Both the position numbers and the translations under genes were made by a program. A stretch of 64,000 nucleotides of DNA from UBA724 sp964229545 (lineage in GTDB: Bacteria; Bacteroidota; Bacteroidia; Flavobacteriales; Flavobacteriaceae): assembly GCA_964229545.1 (NCBI GenBank), contig CAXRDP010000037.1:9356-73355 (forward strand). Reading direction: 5' to 3'. Positions 53,083 to 63,970 of this stretch are shown piece after piece; the stretch's first letter is position 1, and each line of letters opens with the position of its first letter. The notes beneath the pieces are model-generated. The model worked only from the letters and a program-made list of their open reading frames with translations, was not told where the DNA came from and searched no databases.

Positions 53083-53921
53083 AACGATTGCTACAAATAG
53101 AGTACCATAAAATGATGGCGAATCGGTCGAGTCGGGTGTTGATTGTCACTTATTTTGTGTTGCTCAGCTTGATTGCCACCATAGCCGCCATCAAATTTGA
53201 CATTGGGCCTATTGAATTTCATCTGGCCGAGCAAGGCATTTTTAACTTTCCGTATATCTGGCATTTTAACGCCTATATAGCTGCCATATTCAAACTCTTT
53301 TTGGCAGTAGTCATTGTGTCTATGATGGCCAACGAATACAGCTACAAAACCCTCAAACAAAACCTTATCGACGGGCTTAGCAAGTACGAATTGCTCAAAT
53401 CCAAAGTGCTGATGGTCGTGGCCTTGTCGCTTGCCTCCACTCTCTTTGTTTTTCTGCTTTCCTTGGTTTTGGGATATGGTTTTTCGGACTATAACGAAAT
53501 CCGAATCGTCTTTAGAGATTTGGAATATCTGGTGGCATATTTCGTCAAACTGTTGGGGTTTTTTAGCTTTTGTCTGTTTTTGGGCATCCTTATCAAACGT
53601 TCCGCTTTCGCATTGGGCTTTTTGGCGGTTTGGCAAATGGCTGAAGGCATCGGCTTTGGACTGATGAAGTGGAAGCTTTCAGACTATGTGCCATCATTAA
53701 CAGCAGAACAAGTATTTGCTTTTTTTCCACTCAACAGCATGTCAGAACTTATCCCCCAACCCTTTACACGCCTGTCTGCTGTCAAAAACATCGCAGGACA
53801 AATCGGCGAACAAGTTGGCACCAATCACGAGGTGTCCATGGCTAGCATAGTGATTGTGTTGCTTTGGACAGCCATCTTCTTGTGGGCAAGCTACCGCGTT
53901 CTTAAGCGACGCGATTTATAA
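53079..53921 (+). CDS. ABC-2 type transporter permease
   Basis: A 280-residue membrane protein with about six helices (about 20-40, 63-85, 108-132, 150-172, 178-195, 252-272). The loop MMANEYSYKTLKQNLIDGLSKYELL after the second helix is typical of ABC-2 permeases that pair with the preceding ATPase type. It is translationally coupled to that ATPase (ATGA overlap). Together they form a probable exporter of unknown cargo. Confidence 0.88.
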   Translation: MKRLLQIEYHKMMANRSSRVLIVTYFVLLSLIATIAAIKFDIGPIEFHLAEQGIFNFPYIWHFNAYIAAIFKLFLAVVIVSMMANEYSYKTLKQNLIDGLSKYELLKSKVLMVVALSLASTLFVFLLSLVLGYGFSDYNEIRIVFRDLEYLVAYFVKLLGFFSFCLFLGILIKRSAFALGFLAVWQMAEGIGFGLMKWKLSDYVPSLTAEQVFAFFPLNSMSELIPQPFTRLSAVKNIAGQIGEQVGTNHEVSMASIVIVLLWTAIFLWASYRVLKRRDL

Positions 53922-53966
53922 AGCCATCTAACATATACTCAACCCATACATTGGACAGAATTGTGG

Positions 53967-53974
53967 TAATTTTG
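53967..53974 (+). promoter_or_regulatory. Probable -7 promoter element of uvrB
   Basis: TAATTTTG, an exact TAnnTTTG match, only 7 nt before the uvrB ATG. I see no SOS-type operator next to it. Confidence 0.5.
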
Positions 53975-53981
53975 CCAAACT

Positions 53982-55967
53982 ATGGATTTTAAAGTCGTTT
54001 CTGATTTTACGCCTACCGGAGACCAACCGCAGGCCATTGACCAATTGGTCAAAGGGATAGAAAGCGGTGATAAATTTCAAACCCTTTTGGGGGTTACAGG
54101 ATCGGGGAAGACTTTCACCATGGCCAATGTGGTGGAACGCGTACAGCGCCCCACCCTCGTTTTGGCACACAACAAAACCCTGGCAGCCCAGCTATACTCC
54201 GAATTCAAACAGTTTTTTCCCAACAATGCGGTAGAGTATTTTGTGTCGTACTACGATTACTACCAGCCGGAAGCCTATATCCCTACCACGGGCACCTATA
54301 TCGAAAAAGACTTGTCTATCAATGAGGAAATTGAAAAGTTGCGCCTTAGCACCACTTCCTCTTTGTTGTCTGGACGACGCGATGTGTTGGTCGTAGCATC
54401 TGTTTCTTGTTTGTATGGCATCGGCAACCCCGTGGAGTTTAAGAAAAATGTGATCTCTATTGAGGTGGACCAACTGATTCCACGTACACAGTTTTTACAC
54501 CAGTTGGTGCAAAGTCTTTATGCGCGTACCACAGCCGATTTTTTGCATGGCACCTTTCGGGTCAAGGGGGATGTGGTAGATGTGTTCCCAAGCTACGCCG
54601 ACCACGCTTTTAAAATCCATTTTTTTGGGGATGAAATCGAAGCCATAGAGGTTTTTGACCCTGTCACCAATGAGATTAAAGAAACTTTTGAAAAGCTCAC
54701 CATTTATCCGGCCAATATGTTTGCAACCTCTCCAGAAGTATTGCAAAATGCCATTCATCAAATCCAAGATGACTTGGTAGCTCAAGTGAGCTATTTTAAA
54801 GACTTGGGCAAACACCTCGAAGCCACCCGATTGGAAGAACGCACCAATTTTGACCTCGAGATGATACGTGAACTGGGCTACTGCTCAGGCATCGAAAACT
54901 ACTCTCGCTATATAGACGGACGTGCTCCGGGAACCCGCCCTTTTTGTCTTTTGGATTATTTTCCCGATGATTTTTTGATGATGGTGGACGAAAGCCACGT
55001 GACACTCTCACAAGTACATGCCATGTATGGCGGAGACCGCAGTCGCAAAGAAAACTTGGTTGAATACGGCTTTCGCTTGCCTGCTGCCATGGACAACCGC
55101 CCCTTAAAATACGAAGAGTTTGAAGCCTTGCAGAACCAAGTGGTCTATGTAAGTGCGACGCCTTCTGACTATGAGCTACAACAAACAGAAGGGGTCTATG
55201 TGGAGCAAATCATACGCCCTACGGGCCTGTTGGACCCTGTGATTGAAATACGCCCCAGCCTCAACCAAATCGATGACTTGGTGGAAGAAATCCAGTTAAG
55301 GGCAGAAAAAGACGAACGGGTACTGGTCACCACCCTTACCAAACGCATGGCCGAAGAGTTGACCAAATACTTGTCGCGAATTTCCATACGCTGTCGCTAT
55401 ATCCACAGTGATATCGATACGTTGGAACGGGTCGAAATCATGCAAGATTTGCGCCGTGGGTTGTTTGATGTGCTGATTGGGGTCAACCTACTGCGGGAAG
55501 GTCTCGACCTGCCTGAGGTGTCCTTGGTGGCCATCATTGATGCGGATAAGGAAGGGTTTTTACGTTCGGCTCGTTCTCTGACCCAAACCGTGGGGCGTGC
55601 GGCCCGCCATCTGAACGGTATGGCCATTATGTATGCCGACACCGTGACCAAAAGCATGCAAAAAACCATAGACGAAACCCAATACAGACGCGAAAAGCAA
55701 TTGGCCTACAACGCCAAACACAAGATCACCCCTCAAGCGCTCAACAAAAGCTTGGATACGGCCTTTGCGTACGATCAAACCCCCAAGCCCATGGCGCAAG
55801 CCGCCGAACCTGAACTAGAATACCTCAGTCCACAACAACTGCAAACCAAGATTCGCGAAAGCCGCAAAGCCATGGAAACCGCCGCCAAAGCGCTGGACTT
55901 TATGGAAGCTGCCCGACTGAGAGATTTGATCCAAAAATTTCAAGAGAAATTGGCGGAGACCAAATAA
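53982..55967 (+). CDS. uvrB: Excinuclease ABC subunit UvrB
   Basis: A 661-residue nucleotide excision repair helicase. Walker A is GVTGSGKTFT near residue 38, and the damage-sensing beta-hairpin is YYDYYQPEAYIP near residue 92. Later motifs are MVDESHVT, VSATPSDYEL, GVNLLREGLDLPEVSLV and QTVGRAARH. A C-terminal UVR domain (EAARLRDLIQKFQEKL) binds UvrC. With UvrA and UvrC it removes bulky lesions. A perfect-arm terminator follows 2 bp after the stop codon. Confidence 0.96.
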   Translation: MDFKVVSDFTPTGDQPQAIDQLVKGIESGDKFQTLLGVTGSGKTFTMANVVERVQRPTLVLAHNKTLAAQLYSEFKQFFPNNAVEYFVSYYDYYQPEAYIPTTGTYIEKDLSINEEIEKLRLSTTSSLLSGRRDVLVVASVSCLYGIGNPVEFKKNVISIEVDQLIPRTQFLHQLVQSLYARTTADFLHGTFRVKGDVVDVFPSYADHAFKIHFFGDEIEAIEVFDPVTNEIKETFEKLTIYPANMFATSPEVLQNAIHQIQDDLVAQVSYFKDLGKHLEATRLEERTNFDLEMIRELGYCSGIENYSRYIDGRAPGTRPFCLLDYFPDDFLMMVDESHVTLSQVHAMYGGDRSRKENLVEYGFRLPAAMDNRPLKYEEFEALQNQVVYVSATPSDYELQQTEGVYVEQIIRPTGLLDPVIEIRPSLNQIDDLVEEIQLRAEKDERVLVTTLTKRMAEELTKYLSRISIRCRYIHSDIDTLERVEIMQDLRRGLFDVLIGVNLLREGLDLPEVSLVAIIDADKEGFLRSARSLTQTVGRAARHLNGMAIMYADTVTKSMQKTIDETQYRREKQLAYNAKHKITPQALNKSLDTAFAYDQTPKPMAQAAEPELEYLSPQQLQTKIRESRKAMETAAKALDFMEAARLRDLIQKFQEKLAETK

Positions 55968-55968
55968 A

Positions 55969-55992
55969 AAACCGACCTATCGGCCGGTTTTG
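55969..55992. terminator. Bidirectional terminator between uvrB and hsp20
   Basis: AAAACCGACC / GGCCGGTTTT with loop TATC; nine of ten pairs match. A and T flanks serve both the uvrB transcript and the convergent hsp20 transcript. Confidence 0.85.
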
Positions 55993-55995
55993 TGT

Positions 55996-56421
55996 TTACT
56001 TTACCTCAATGTGTTTTTTGGGTTCCGGTATGGCTTCCTTGAGTTTGGGAAGGGTTACCGTTAGGATGCCTTCTTTGTAGTTGGCTTCAATGTCTTGGGT
56101 ATTGACCGTGTCGGGCAGTCGGAAACTGCGTTGAAAAGAGGCATAAGAAAACTCTTTGCGTGAGTAGTTTTCGTGGGTGCTTTCATTTTCAGTCTGCGCA
56201 TCGCTAGAGATAGTCAAGATATGATCGTCGAGTTCGATCTGAAAATCTTTACGCGTCTTTCCGGGCGCCGCCAGGGCCAAAGAAAAAGCTGTATCGGTTT
56301 CGCTGATGTTGACCGCCGGCACCGCCTGGTGGCGTGATGGAAGGTCAAGACCCAAATCACGGGTAAAAAATTCATCCAATAAGGAAGGAAACCAAGGGTT
56401 TGTTTTACGTACTAAGTTCAT
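55996..56421 (-). CDS. Small heat shock protein (Hsp20/alpha-crystallin)
   Basis: A 141-residue chaperone from ATG 56421 (MNLVRKTNPWFPSLLDEFF). The alpha-crystallin domain runs from about residue 35 to 130, with VNISETDTAFSLALAAPGKTRKDFQIEL and the closing GILTVTLPKL strand. It holds unfolding proteins in the cytoplasm. Unlike most genes here it has no TAnnTTTG box. Instead it has a GG-N10-GC pair and TGTCA repeats upstream, so a different sigma factor may drive it. It follows sucC by 110 bp on the same strand. Confidence 0.93.
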   Translation of the reverse strand: MNLVRKTNPWFPSLLDEFFTRDLGLDLPSRHQAVPAVNISETDTAFSLALAAPGKTRKDFQIELDDHILTISSDAQTENESTHENYSRKEFSYASFQRSFRLPDTVNTQDIEANYKEGILTVTLPKLKEAIPEPKKHIEVK

Positions 56422-56456
56422 AATTGTGGTATTTAATGATTTATACCACCCCCATT

Positions 56457-56470
56457 GCAAAACCCAAACC
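56457..56470 (-). promoter_or_regulatory. Possible sigma-54 promoter (-24/-12) of hsp20
   Basis: The minus strand reads TTGG-TTTGGGTTTT-GCAA: GG at 56470-56469 and GC at 56458-56457, with exactly ten bases between. This is the GG-N10-GC spacing of RpoN promoters, with TTGC at the -12 site. Predicted transcription start is near 56445, 24 nt before the ATG. Confidence 0.45.
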
Positions 56471-56483
56471 AAATGGATTTTAA

Positions 56484-56528
56484 TGTCAATGTGTCATTAA
56501 AACGTGTGATTAAGCTGTCAAAATGACA
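56484..56528. promoter_or_regulatory. TGTCA repeats upstream of hsp20, possible activator sites
   Basis: Inverted repeat TGTCA-AAA-TGACA at 56516-56528, plus single TGTCA sites at 56484-56488 and 56492-56496. The inverted repeat is centred about 77 nt upstream of the predicted start, a usual distance for a sigma-54 enhancer-binding protein. Confidence 0.45.
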
Positions 56529-56530
56529 CC

Positions 56531-57724
56531 TTATCGAAGGACTGCCTGTACCTTGTCGGCTGCTTCTTGAAAGCGTACGGCACTGTGCACTTCCAATCCG
56601 GAGTTGTCAATCAGGTCTTTGGCGATGTCTGCGTTGGTGCCTTGTAGGCGCACAATAATAGGCACCTGAATGGCGTCCCCCATGTTTTTATAAGCATCGA
56701 CGATTCCTTGTGCTACCCGATCACAGCGAACGATACCACCAAAAATATTGACCAAAATCGCCTTGACATTGGGATCTTTTAAAATCAGTCTAAAGGCTGT
56801 TTCGACACGCGCTGCATCGGCAGTTCCGCCCACATCCAAAAAATTGGCAGGCGAGCCACCTGCTTGTTTGATAAGATCCATGGTCGCCATGGCCAGTCCG
56901 GCACCGTTGACCATACAGCCCACATTGCCATCAAGTGCCACATAGTTAAGCCCAACTGCCTTGGCCTCTACCTCCACAGGGTTTTCCTCGCGCAAGTCGC
57001 GAAGGGCTTCGTAGTCTTTGTGGCGAAACAAGGCGTTGTCATCAAGGGTAACCTTGGCATCGACGGCCAATATCTTGCTATCCGAAGTTTTTAATACCGG
57101 ATTGATTTCAAACAAAGAAGCGTCGGATTGCACATAGGCTTTGTACAAAGCCGTCACAAAACGCGTCATGTCTTTAAAGGCCGCACCGCTTAAACCCAAA
57201 TTAAACGCCACCCTACGTGCCTGAAAAGGCATCAGACCCACAGCCGGATCGATTTCTTCTGTAAAAATCAAATGGGGTGTTTCTTCGGCTACCGTTTCTA
57301 TATCCATACCACCTTCGGTAGAATACATAATCATATTGCGGCCTGTAGCACGGTTTAAAAGCACCGACATATAAAACTCATCTGGCTCCTCATCACCCGG
57401 ATAATAGACATCTTCTGCAATGAGTACTTGGTGTACAGGCTTCCCCTCGGGTGGGGTTTGCGGCGTGATCAAGTCCATTCCGATGATGCTGCCAGCCACA
57501 GCTTCTACCTTGTCCAAACCTTTGGCCAACTTCACACCCCCGCCTTTGCCGCGTCCGCCGGCATGGATTTGGGCCTTGACCACAAACCAATCGGTACCGG
57601 TTTCTTCTTGAAGGGTCTTTGCAACTTGCTGCGCCTCTGAGGGCGTTTGGGCAACTTTGCCACGTTGGATGCGAACGCCAAAAGATGCGAGTATGTCCTT
57701 GGCTTGGTATTCGTGTAGATTCAT
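56531..57724 (-). CDS. sucC: Succinate--CoA ligase (ADP-forming) subunit beta
   Basis: A 397-residue ATP-grasp protein. The start is at ATG 57724, which opens the family-typical MNLHEYQAKDILASFG; 21 nt more are open upstream but are not needed. Further motifs are GRGKGGGVKLAKGL, FEINPVLKTSD, NGAGLAMATMDLIKQAGGSPANFLDVGG and IFGGIVRCDRVAQGI. It makes ATP and succinate from succinyl-CoA in the citric acid cycle. sucD is not adjacent on either side, which is common in Bacteroidota. An exact -7 box lies 18 nt upstream. Confidence 0.95.
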   Translation of the reverse strand: MNLHEYQAKDILASFGVRIQRGKVAQTPSEAQQVAKTLQEETGTDWFVVKAQIHAGGRGKGGGVKLAKGLDKVEAVAGSIIGMDLITPQTPPEGKPVHQVLIAEDVYYPGDEEPDEFYMSVLLNRATGRNMIMYSTEGGMDIETVAEETPHLIFTEEIDPAVGLMPFQARRVAFNLGLSGAAFKDMTRFVTALYKAYVQSDASLFEINPVLKTSDSKILAVDAKVTLDDNALFRHKDYEALRDLREENPVEVEAKAVGLNYVALDGNVGCMVNGAGLAMATMDLIKQAGGSPANFLDVGGTADAARVETAFRLILKDPNVKAILVNIFGGIVRCDRVAQGIVDAYKNMGDAIQVPIIVRLQGTNADIAKDLIDNSGLEVHSAVRFQEAADKVQAVLR

Positions 57725-57742
57725 GAATTTGTTTTTGCCCTG

Positions 57743-57750
57743 CAAAAATA
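57743..57750 (-). promoter_or_regulatory. Probable -7 promoter element of sucC
   Basis: The minus strand reads TATTTTTG, an exact TAnnTTTG match, 18 nt before the sucC ATG. Confidence 0.5.
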
Positions 57751-57843
57751 GAAAACCATAACCTTTAAAACCCTACAAAGGAGAATTTCATTTTGTTTTA
57801 TTTATAACAAATTGTTGTATTTTTATAATTTATGCAGAAAATA

Positions 57844-57875
57844 TTTGAGGCTTCGCATTTGAAAACATAGATTTG
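57844..57875 (+). promoter_or_regulatory. Promoter of lysA (-33 and -7 elements)
   Basis: TTTG (57844-57847), a 20-nt spacer and TAGATTTG (57868-57875): the best full match in this window to the Bacteroidota TTTG/TAnnTTTG promoter. It is preceded by a very AT-rich tract and lies 14 nt before the lysA ATG. Confidence 0.65.
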
Positions 57876-57889
57876 CCAAAAATATTTTT

Positions 57890-59119
57890 ATGGATCAGTC
57901 CGCCCTAATTCAGATTGCAAATACCCACGGGAGTCCGGTTTATGTATATGATGCTGAAAAGATTGCAGCTCAGTACCACCGACTGACCCAAGCTTTTGCA
58001 CAAGTACCCCATTTGCGTGTCAATTATGCCGTAAAAGCTTTGTCGAATATCAGCATCCTTAAATATATGCATGGACTGGGCGCCGGTTTGGACACGGTAT
58101 CCATACAAGAGGTGCAATTGGGCCTACAAGCCGGCGTACCCGCAGAAAAAATCATCTTTACCCCCAATGGGGTTTCCCTTCAAGAAATCGAGGAAGTGGC
58201 GGCTTTGGGAGCCCAAATCAATATTGACAACCTCTCAGTGTTAGAACAGTTTGGCAGCAAACACCCCGAAGTACCGGTATGTATTCGCATCAACCCCCAC
58301 GTGATGGCCGGGGGCAATGCCAATATCTCTGTAGGGCATATCGATTCGAAATTTGGCATCAGCATCCACCAACTGCCCCACATTTTGCGCATCGTGGAAA
58401 ATACAGGCATGCGCATCAATGGCATTCATATGCACACAGGCAGCGATATTTTGGATATCGATGTGTTTTTGCATGCCGCAGAAATCTTGTTTGACACCGC
58501 ACGTGCCTTTAACGACTTGGAATTTTTGGATTTTGGAAGCGGCTTTAAAGTCCCTTACCACCCCAACGATATTGAAACCAACATAGAAGAGTTGGGCGAA
58601 AAACTGGGCGCACGTTTTCAGGCGTTTTGTGACGAATATGGCAAACCTTTGACTTTGGCCTTTGAGCCCGGTAAATTTTTGGTAAGCCAAGCAGGATATT
58701 TCCTGACCCAAGTCAATGTCGTCAAACAAACCACCTCTACGGTTTTTGCGCAGGTCAACAGTGGCTTTAACCACCTGATTCGTCCGATGCTCTACGGGTC
58801 TCAACACCATATAGAAAACATCTCAAATCCTGAGGGACGCGAGCGTTTCTACTCTGTGGTGGGCTATATATGCGAAACCGACACCTTTGCCAACAACCGC
58901 CGTATTGCGGAAATTTCAGAGGGCGATGTGTTGTGTTTTCACAATGCCGGTGCGTATTGCTTTACGATGGCCAGCAATTACAACGCACGCTACCGTCCTG
59001 CAGAGGTGCTGTGGCATGAGGGCGCGGCCAAACTCATTCGCAAAGCCGAAACTTTTGAAGACCTGTTGCGCAATCAAGTGGAACTGGAATTTGCCCCTGC
59101 TGTTTCAGCAGTGGTTTGA
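57890..59119 (+). CDS. lysA: Diaminopimelate decarboxylase
   Basis: A 409-residue fold-III PLP decarboxylase that makes lysine from meso-diaminopimelate. The PLP lysine is in VNYAVKALSNISIL near residue 49. HMHTGSDI, DFGSGFKVPY, FEPGKFLV and the second-subunit cysteine region (GYICETDTFANNR) are present, as is NAGAYCFTMASNYNARYRPAEVL. Full length. An arginine or carboxynorspermidine decarboxylase is less likely given EPGKFLV and CETDTF. dapD of the same pathway is at 46667. A palindromic repeat region follows. Confidence 0.93.
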   Translation: MDQSALIQIANTHGSPVYVYDAEKIAAQYHRLTQAFAQVPHLRVNYAVKALSNISILKYMHGLGAGLDTVSIQEVQLGLQAGVPAEKIIFTPNGVSLQEIEEVAALGAQINIDNLSVLEQFGSKHPEVPVCIRINPHVMAGGNANISVGHIDSKFGISIHQLPHILRIVENTGMRINGIHMHTGSDILDIDVFLHAAEILFDTARAFNDLEFLDFGSGFKVPYHPNDIETNIEELGEKLGARFQAFCDEYGKPLTLAFEPGKFLVSQAGYFLTQVNVVKQTTSTVFAQVNSGFNHLIRPMLYGSQHHIENISNPEGRERFYSVVGYICETDTFANNRRIAEISEGDVLCFHNAGAYCFTMASNYNARYRPAEVLWHEGAAKLIRKAETFEDLLRNQVELEFAPAVSAVV

Positions 59120-59130
59120 TTTTTTTCTGA

Positions 59131-59284
59131 CTGCCGTATCAAAACAAGGCCGGGCCAAGCCCGACAAGTCATTCTGGCGGGCAGGCTCAAACTGACACCG
59201 TAAACACAATTACAAACTGTCACTCCCGCGAAGGCGGGAGTCTCTAAAACTACAGTGGATGCCGTGTCAAAGCACGGCATGACA
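59131..59284. repeat. Palindromic intergenic repeat with three hairpins
   Basis: The 192-bp spacer between lysA and mnmA holds CGGGC-CAA-GCCCG (59151-59163), ACTCCCGC-GAAG-GCGGGAGT (59222-59241) and ATGCCGTG-TCAAAG-CACGGCAT (59259-59280), the last two with perfect 8-bp stems. The first part (TGCCGTATCAAAACAAGG) resembles the last (TGCCGTGTCAAAGCACGG), as if one unit were a decayed copy in the same orientation. It is more GC-rich than other spacers here. Such REP/BIME-like units are usually dispersed in a genome; only this one is present in the window. It may also end both converging transcripts. Confidence 0.7.
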
Positions 59285-59311
59285 AATACCAACTATAAAT
59301 CTACTTACGAA

Positions 59312-60496
59312 TTATTGTGCAATCACCCCCGAACCGATCAGTTCATCCTCTTGGTACCAAGCCGCAAACTGTCCGGCAGCTATGGCCGACTGGGGTGCCT
59401 CGAACTGCAAATAGGCGCCGGTGGCAACAGGGTGTAGCGTGGCCGCAACCAAAGGCTGTCGATAGCGAATACGGGCCCATACTTTTTGAGTGGCACCGAC
59501 CTCGGGTGCCAAGTCGGGACGTACAAAATGGAGTTCGCTTTGGTCCACAAAGAGAGTGTTGCGATACAGACCCGGATGGTCTTTGCCCTCCCCTACATAC
59601 AAGGTATTGGTGGTCACATCGGTAGCAATGACAAACAAGGGTTCCGCCGTACCGCCCACCGCCAAACCTTTCCGCTGACCTACGGTAAAAAAATGAGCCC
59701 CTTGGTGCTGGCCCACCAATTTGCCGTCGCCAGGCGTATAGGTGTAGGCCGCTGCTTGTGCCTCCAGTGTTGAAGCGCCTTCTTGCGTATACATCGGGTG
59801 GTCGTTGGGAATTTGTACAATGTCACCCGCTTTGGGTTTTAGCTGCTGTTGTAAAAAATCGGGCAGGCGCACCTTGCCGATAAAACATAGCCCTTGAGAA
59901 TCTCTTTTTTCAGCGGTTATCAACCCCTGTTCTTGGGCGATCCGACGCACTTCGGGTTTGGTCAGTTCCCCTACAGGAAAAACTGCTTTTCCGAGCTGTT
60001 CTTGGGTGAGTTGACACAAAAAATAGGACTGGTCTTTGTTGTTGTCCACACCCGCTAGCAAGCGGTAGTAGGTTTGACCATTAAGAACGATTTCATCTTT
60101 GCGGCAATAGTGACCCGTAGCCACATAGTCTGCACCCAGATCGAGTGCCATTTTGAGGAAGATGTCAAACTTAATCTCTCTGTTGCACAACACATCGGGG
60201 TTGGGCGTGCGCCCCCGCTCATACTCCGCAAACATATAGTCTACGATACGTTCCTTATATGTTTTGCTTAGATCGACTGATTGAAAAGGAATCCCGAGTT
60301 TTTCGGCCACCAGCATGGCGTCGTTGCTGTCTTCCAACCAAGGACATTCGTCTGAAATGGTCACTGAATCATCGTGCCAGTTTTTCATAAACAAACCGAT
60401 GACCTCGTGCCCTTGTTGCTTGAGCAAATAGGCTGCCACAGAGGAATCTACCCCTCCGGAAAGCCCCACTACAATACGTTTTTTTTGAAAAGACAT
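59312..60496 (-). CDS. mnmA: tRNA-specific 2-thiouridylase MnmA
   Basis: A 394-residue ATP-dependent tRNA thiolase that makes 2-thiouridine at the wobble position of Lys, Glu and Gln tRNAs. The PP-loop is [14 protein letters not shown] (residues 10-23). The first catalytic cysteine is in [12 protein letters not shown], and the second is in [22 protein letters not shown] and a C-terminal beta barrel follow. It needs sulfur from a cysteine desulfurase such as that at 27705. Full length. Convergent with lysA across the palindromic repeat. Confidence 0.95.
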   Translation of the reverse strand: MSFQKKRIVVGLSGGVDSSVAAYLLKQQGHEVIGLFMKNWHDDSVTISDECPWLEDSNDAMLVAEKLGIPFQSVDLSKTYKERIVDYMFAEYERGRTPNPDVLCNREIKFDIFLKMALDLGADYVATGHYCRKDEIVLNGQTYYRLLAGVDNNKDQSYFLCQLTQEQLGKAVFPVGELTKPEVRRIAQEQGLITAEKRDSQGLCFIGKVRLPDFLQQQLKPKAGDIVQIPNDHPMYTQEGASTLEAQAAAYTYTPGDGKLVGQHQGAHFFTVGQRKGLAVGGTAEPLFVIATDVTTNTLYVGEGKDHPGLYRNTLFVDQSELHFVRPDLAPEVGATQKVWARIRYRQPLVAATLHPVATGAYLQFEAPQSAIAAGQFAAWYQEDELIGSGVIAQ

Positions 60497-60524
60497 CAGG
60501 CTACAAAGGTAACCAAAATGCGGG

Positions 60525-62282
60525 CTATCGACGACGGCCCGAACGGCGTTGCTGCTCGGCTTGTTCCATCATTTCTTCCATCTTGCGCTGGAAGCGACTT
60601 TGCTTTTTGGGCTTTTTCTTGTTTTCCTGAATCTGTAGATGAATTCTTTGCTCGTCTATGATGTAGTTCTTGATCACCAACATGATAAAAATGGTAATCA
60701 GGTTAGAGACAAAGTAGTACAAACTCAAACCACTTGCGTAGTTGTTAAAGAAAAACAACATCATAACCGGCATGAGATAAATCATAAACTTCATATTGGG
60801 CATGCCCGGTTGGGGGGATTGCATCTGCTGCCCCATGGTCATTTTGGAATAGAAGAAAATGGCAATGGAAGCAAGTAGCGGAAACAAGCTGACGTGGTCT
60901 CCATAGAATGGAATGCTAAAAGGCAGTTCGAGTACGGCGTCATAGGACGACAAATCTTCGGCCCACAAAAAAGACTTACCACGTAGCGAAAAAGCTACCG
61001 GAAAGAAGTAGAACAACCCTAAAAACACGGGCAACTGCAACAAACTAGGCACACATCCCGCCATGGGATTCACTCCAGCTTTGGAGTAGAGCTTCATGGT
61101 TTCTTGCTGTTTGCGACCTGCGTCGTTTTTATACTTTTCGTTGAGTTCGGTGATTTCAGGACGCAATACTTTCATCTTGGCCTGAGATAGGTATGATTTG
61201 TAAGTCACCGGCGAAAGCACCAAACGCACAATCACCGTCATAACGATGATGGCAATTCCGAAAGGCAAAAATCCGCTCAGCAAACCAAACAATGGGAAAA
61301 ACACAAAACGGTTGATCCATCCGATAATCCCCCAGCCAAAAGAAATGGAATCAGAGATGTTTTCGTCGTATTGTTTTAGAATATGATAGTCGGTTGGGCC
61401 GATATACCAGTCAAAGGCAGCACTGAGTTGGCCATTGCGTACATCGAGACTGGTTTGGGTTTCAAAGCGTTTGAGAAATTCTGAAGCGTCGCTGTCGTCT
61501 TCGTCAAGCAACGACTCTGAAATAAAATCAGCAACTTTAAAAGCCTTTTCGGGTATCAGTATCATGCTAAAGAAATGATGGCGGTAGGCCACCCAAGAAA
61601 TGTCCTTGTCACGGTCATCGTCATCACCCATGGCTGAGAGTGTGCCCACTTTGTCGGTCTCGTATTGGTAAGCCAACTGAGCATATCGGTTTTCATAGTC
61701 CGCACTCAAGGCATGTCGAAAACCATCTTGAGACCAATACAGTTCGGCATCTGTGTCGGTGCCAAAGCCGTTGGCTTGGATGTCAAAATTGAGGCGGTAT
61801 CCATCTTCGGGTAGGGTGTATATAAAATCTAAATAGCCCGAACCTACCACAGCCCGCATGGTCAGGCGGTTGCCTTCTTGTATGGGTGTAAAATTGAGGT
61901 CACGGGTGTTGTATTGTTGCCCTTCGGCCGAGAAACGGAGGTTAAAATCTGTGTTTTGGTTTTTGACCAAAAAAACTTGCTCATCGAGGTAATTGGTTTC
62001 AGTCAATAGCTCAGCCTCGTCGATAACGCCGCCTTTGGACCGTACACTGAGACGCAATAGCTCGTTGGAAAGATTGGTAAAAGTCAAGGGGATGCTGTCA
62101 GAGACCACAGGGTCAGCCACTGCGACAGGCTGCGCATCGGGTTGTTGGGCAGTTTGCTCGGTGGTGGTGGCTGGTGGGTTTTGCTTCATTTCCTCCGCCT
62201 GATTGTACATCATCCACATGAGCACCAAAAACAGCAAAAAGAATCCGATGATTTGTAAGGGGTCTATGCGTTTTTCTTCCAT
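60525..62282 (-). CDS. yidC: Membrane protein insertase YidC
   Basis: A 585-residue inner-membrane insertase. One N-terminal membrane helix (about 9-26) is followed by a large periplasmic domain (about 65-340). Five helices then include the conserved [43 protein letters not shown] and [34 protein letters not shown] region. The C-terminal tail is very basic ([22 protein letters not shown]), as expected for ribosome binding. It inserts membrane proteins alone or with SecYEG. It starts 6 bp after the end of pyrG and is likely co-transcribed. Confidence 0.95.
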   Translation of the reverse strand: MEEKRIDPLQIIGFFLLFLVLMWMMYNQAEEMKQNPPATTTEQTAQQPDAQPVAVADPVVSDSIPLTFTNLSNELLRLSVRSKGGVIDEAELLTETNYLDEQVFLVKNQNTDFNLRFSAEGQQYNTRDLNFTPIQEGNRLTMRAVVGSGYLDFIYTLPEDGYRLNFDIQANGFGTDTDAELYWSQDGFRHALSADYENRYAQLAYQYETDKVGTLSAMGDDDDRDKDISWVAYRHHFFSMILIPEKAFKVADFISESLLDEDDSDASEFLKRFETQTSLDVRNGQLSAAFDWYIGPTDYHILKQYDENISDSISFGWGIIGWINRFVFFPLFGLLSGFLPFGIAIIVMTVIVRLVLSPVTYKSYLSQAKMKVLRPEITELNEKYKNDAGRKQQETMKLYSKAGVNPMAGCVPSLLQLPVFLGLFYFFPVAFSLRGKSFLWAEDLSSYDAVLELPFSIPFYGDHVSLFPLLASIAIFFYSKMTMGQQMQSPQPGMPNMKFMIYLMPVMMLFFFNNYASGLSLYYFVSNLITIFIMLVIKNYIIDEQRIHLQIQENKKKPKKQSRFQRKMEEMMEQAEQQRRSGRRR

Positions 62283-62288
62283 ATTGAT

Positions 62289-63914
<1,626 letters not shown>

Positions 63915-63970
63915 TCATGTGTTACAGCGTCAAAAGTACGAAACCCCTTCGAGAATTTTGGCGCAAAGTT

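Noticed and set aside
53091..53636. 181-codon frame opposite the ABC permease
   Set aside because: Shadow of a membrane protein gene; Gln/Lys/His-rich translation caused by reverse-complemented hydrophobic codons.
58241..58810. 189-codon frame opposite lysA
   Set aside because: Antisense to a fully conserved PLP enzyme; no start signal or similarity.
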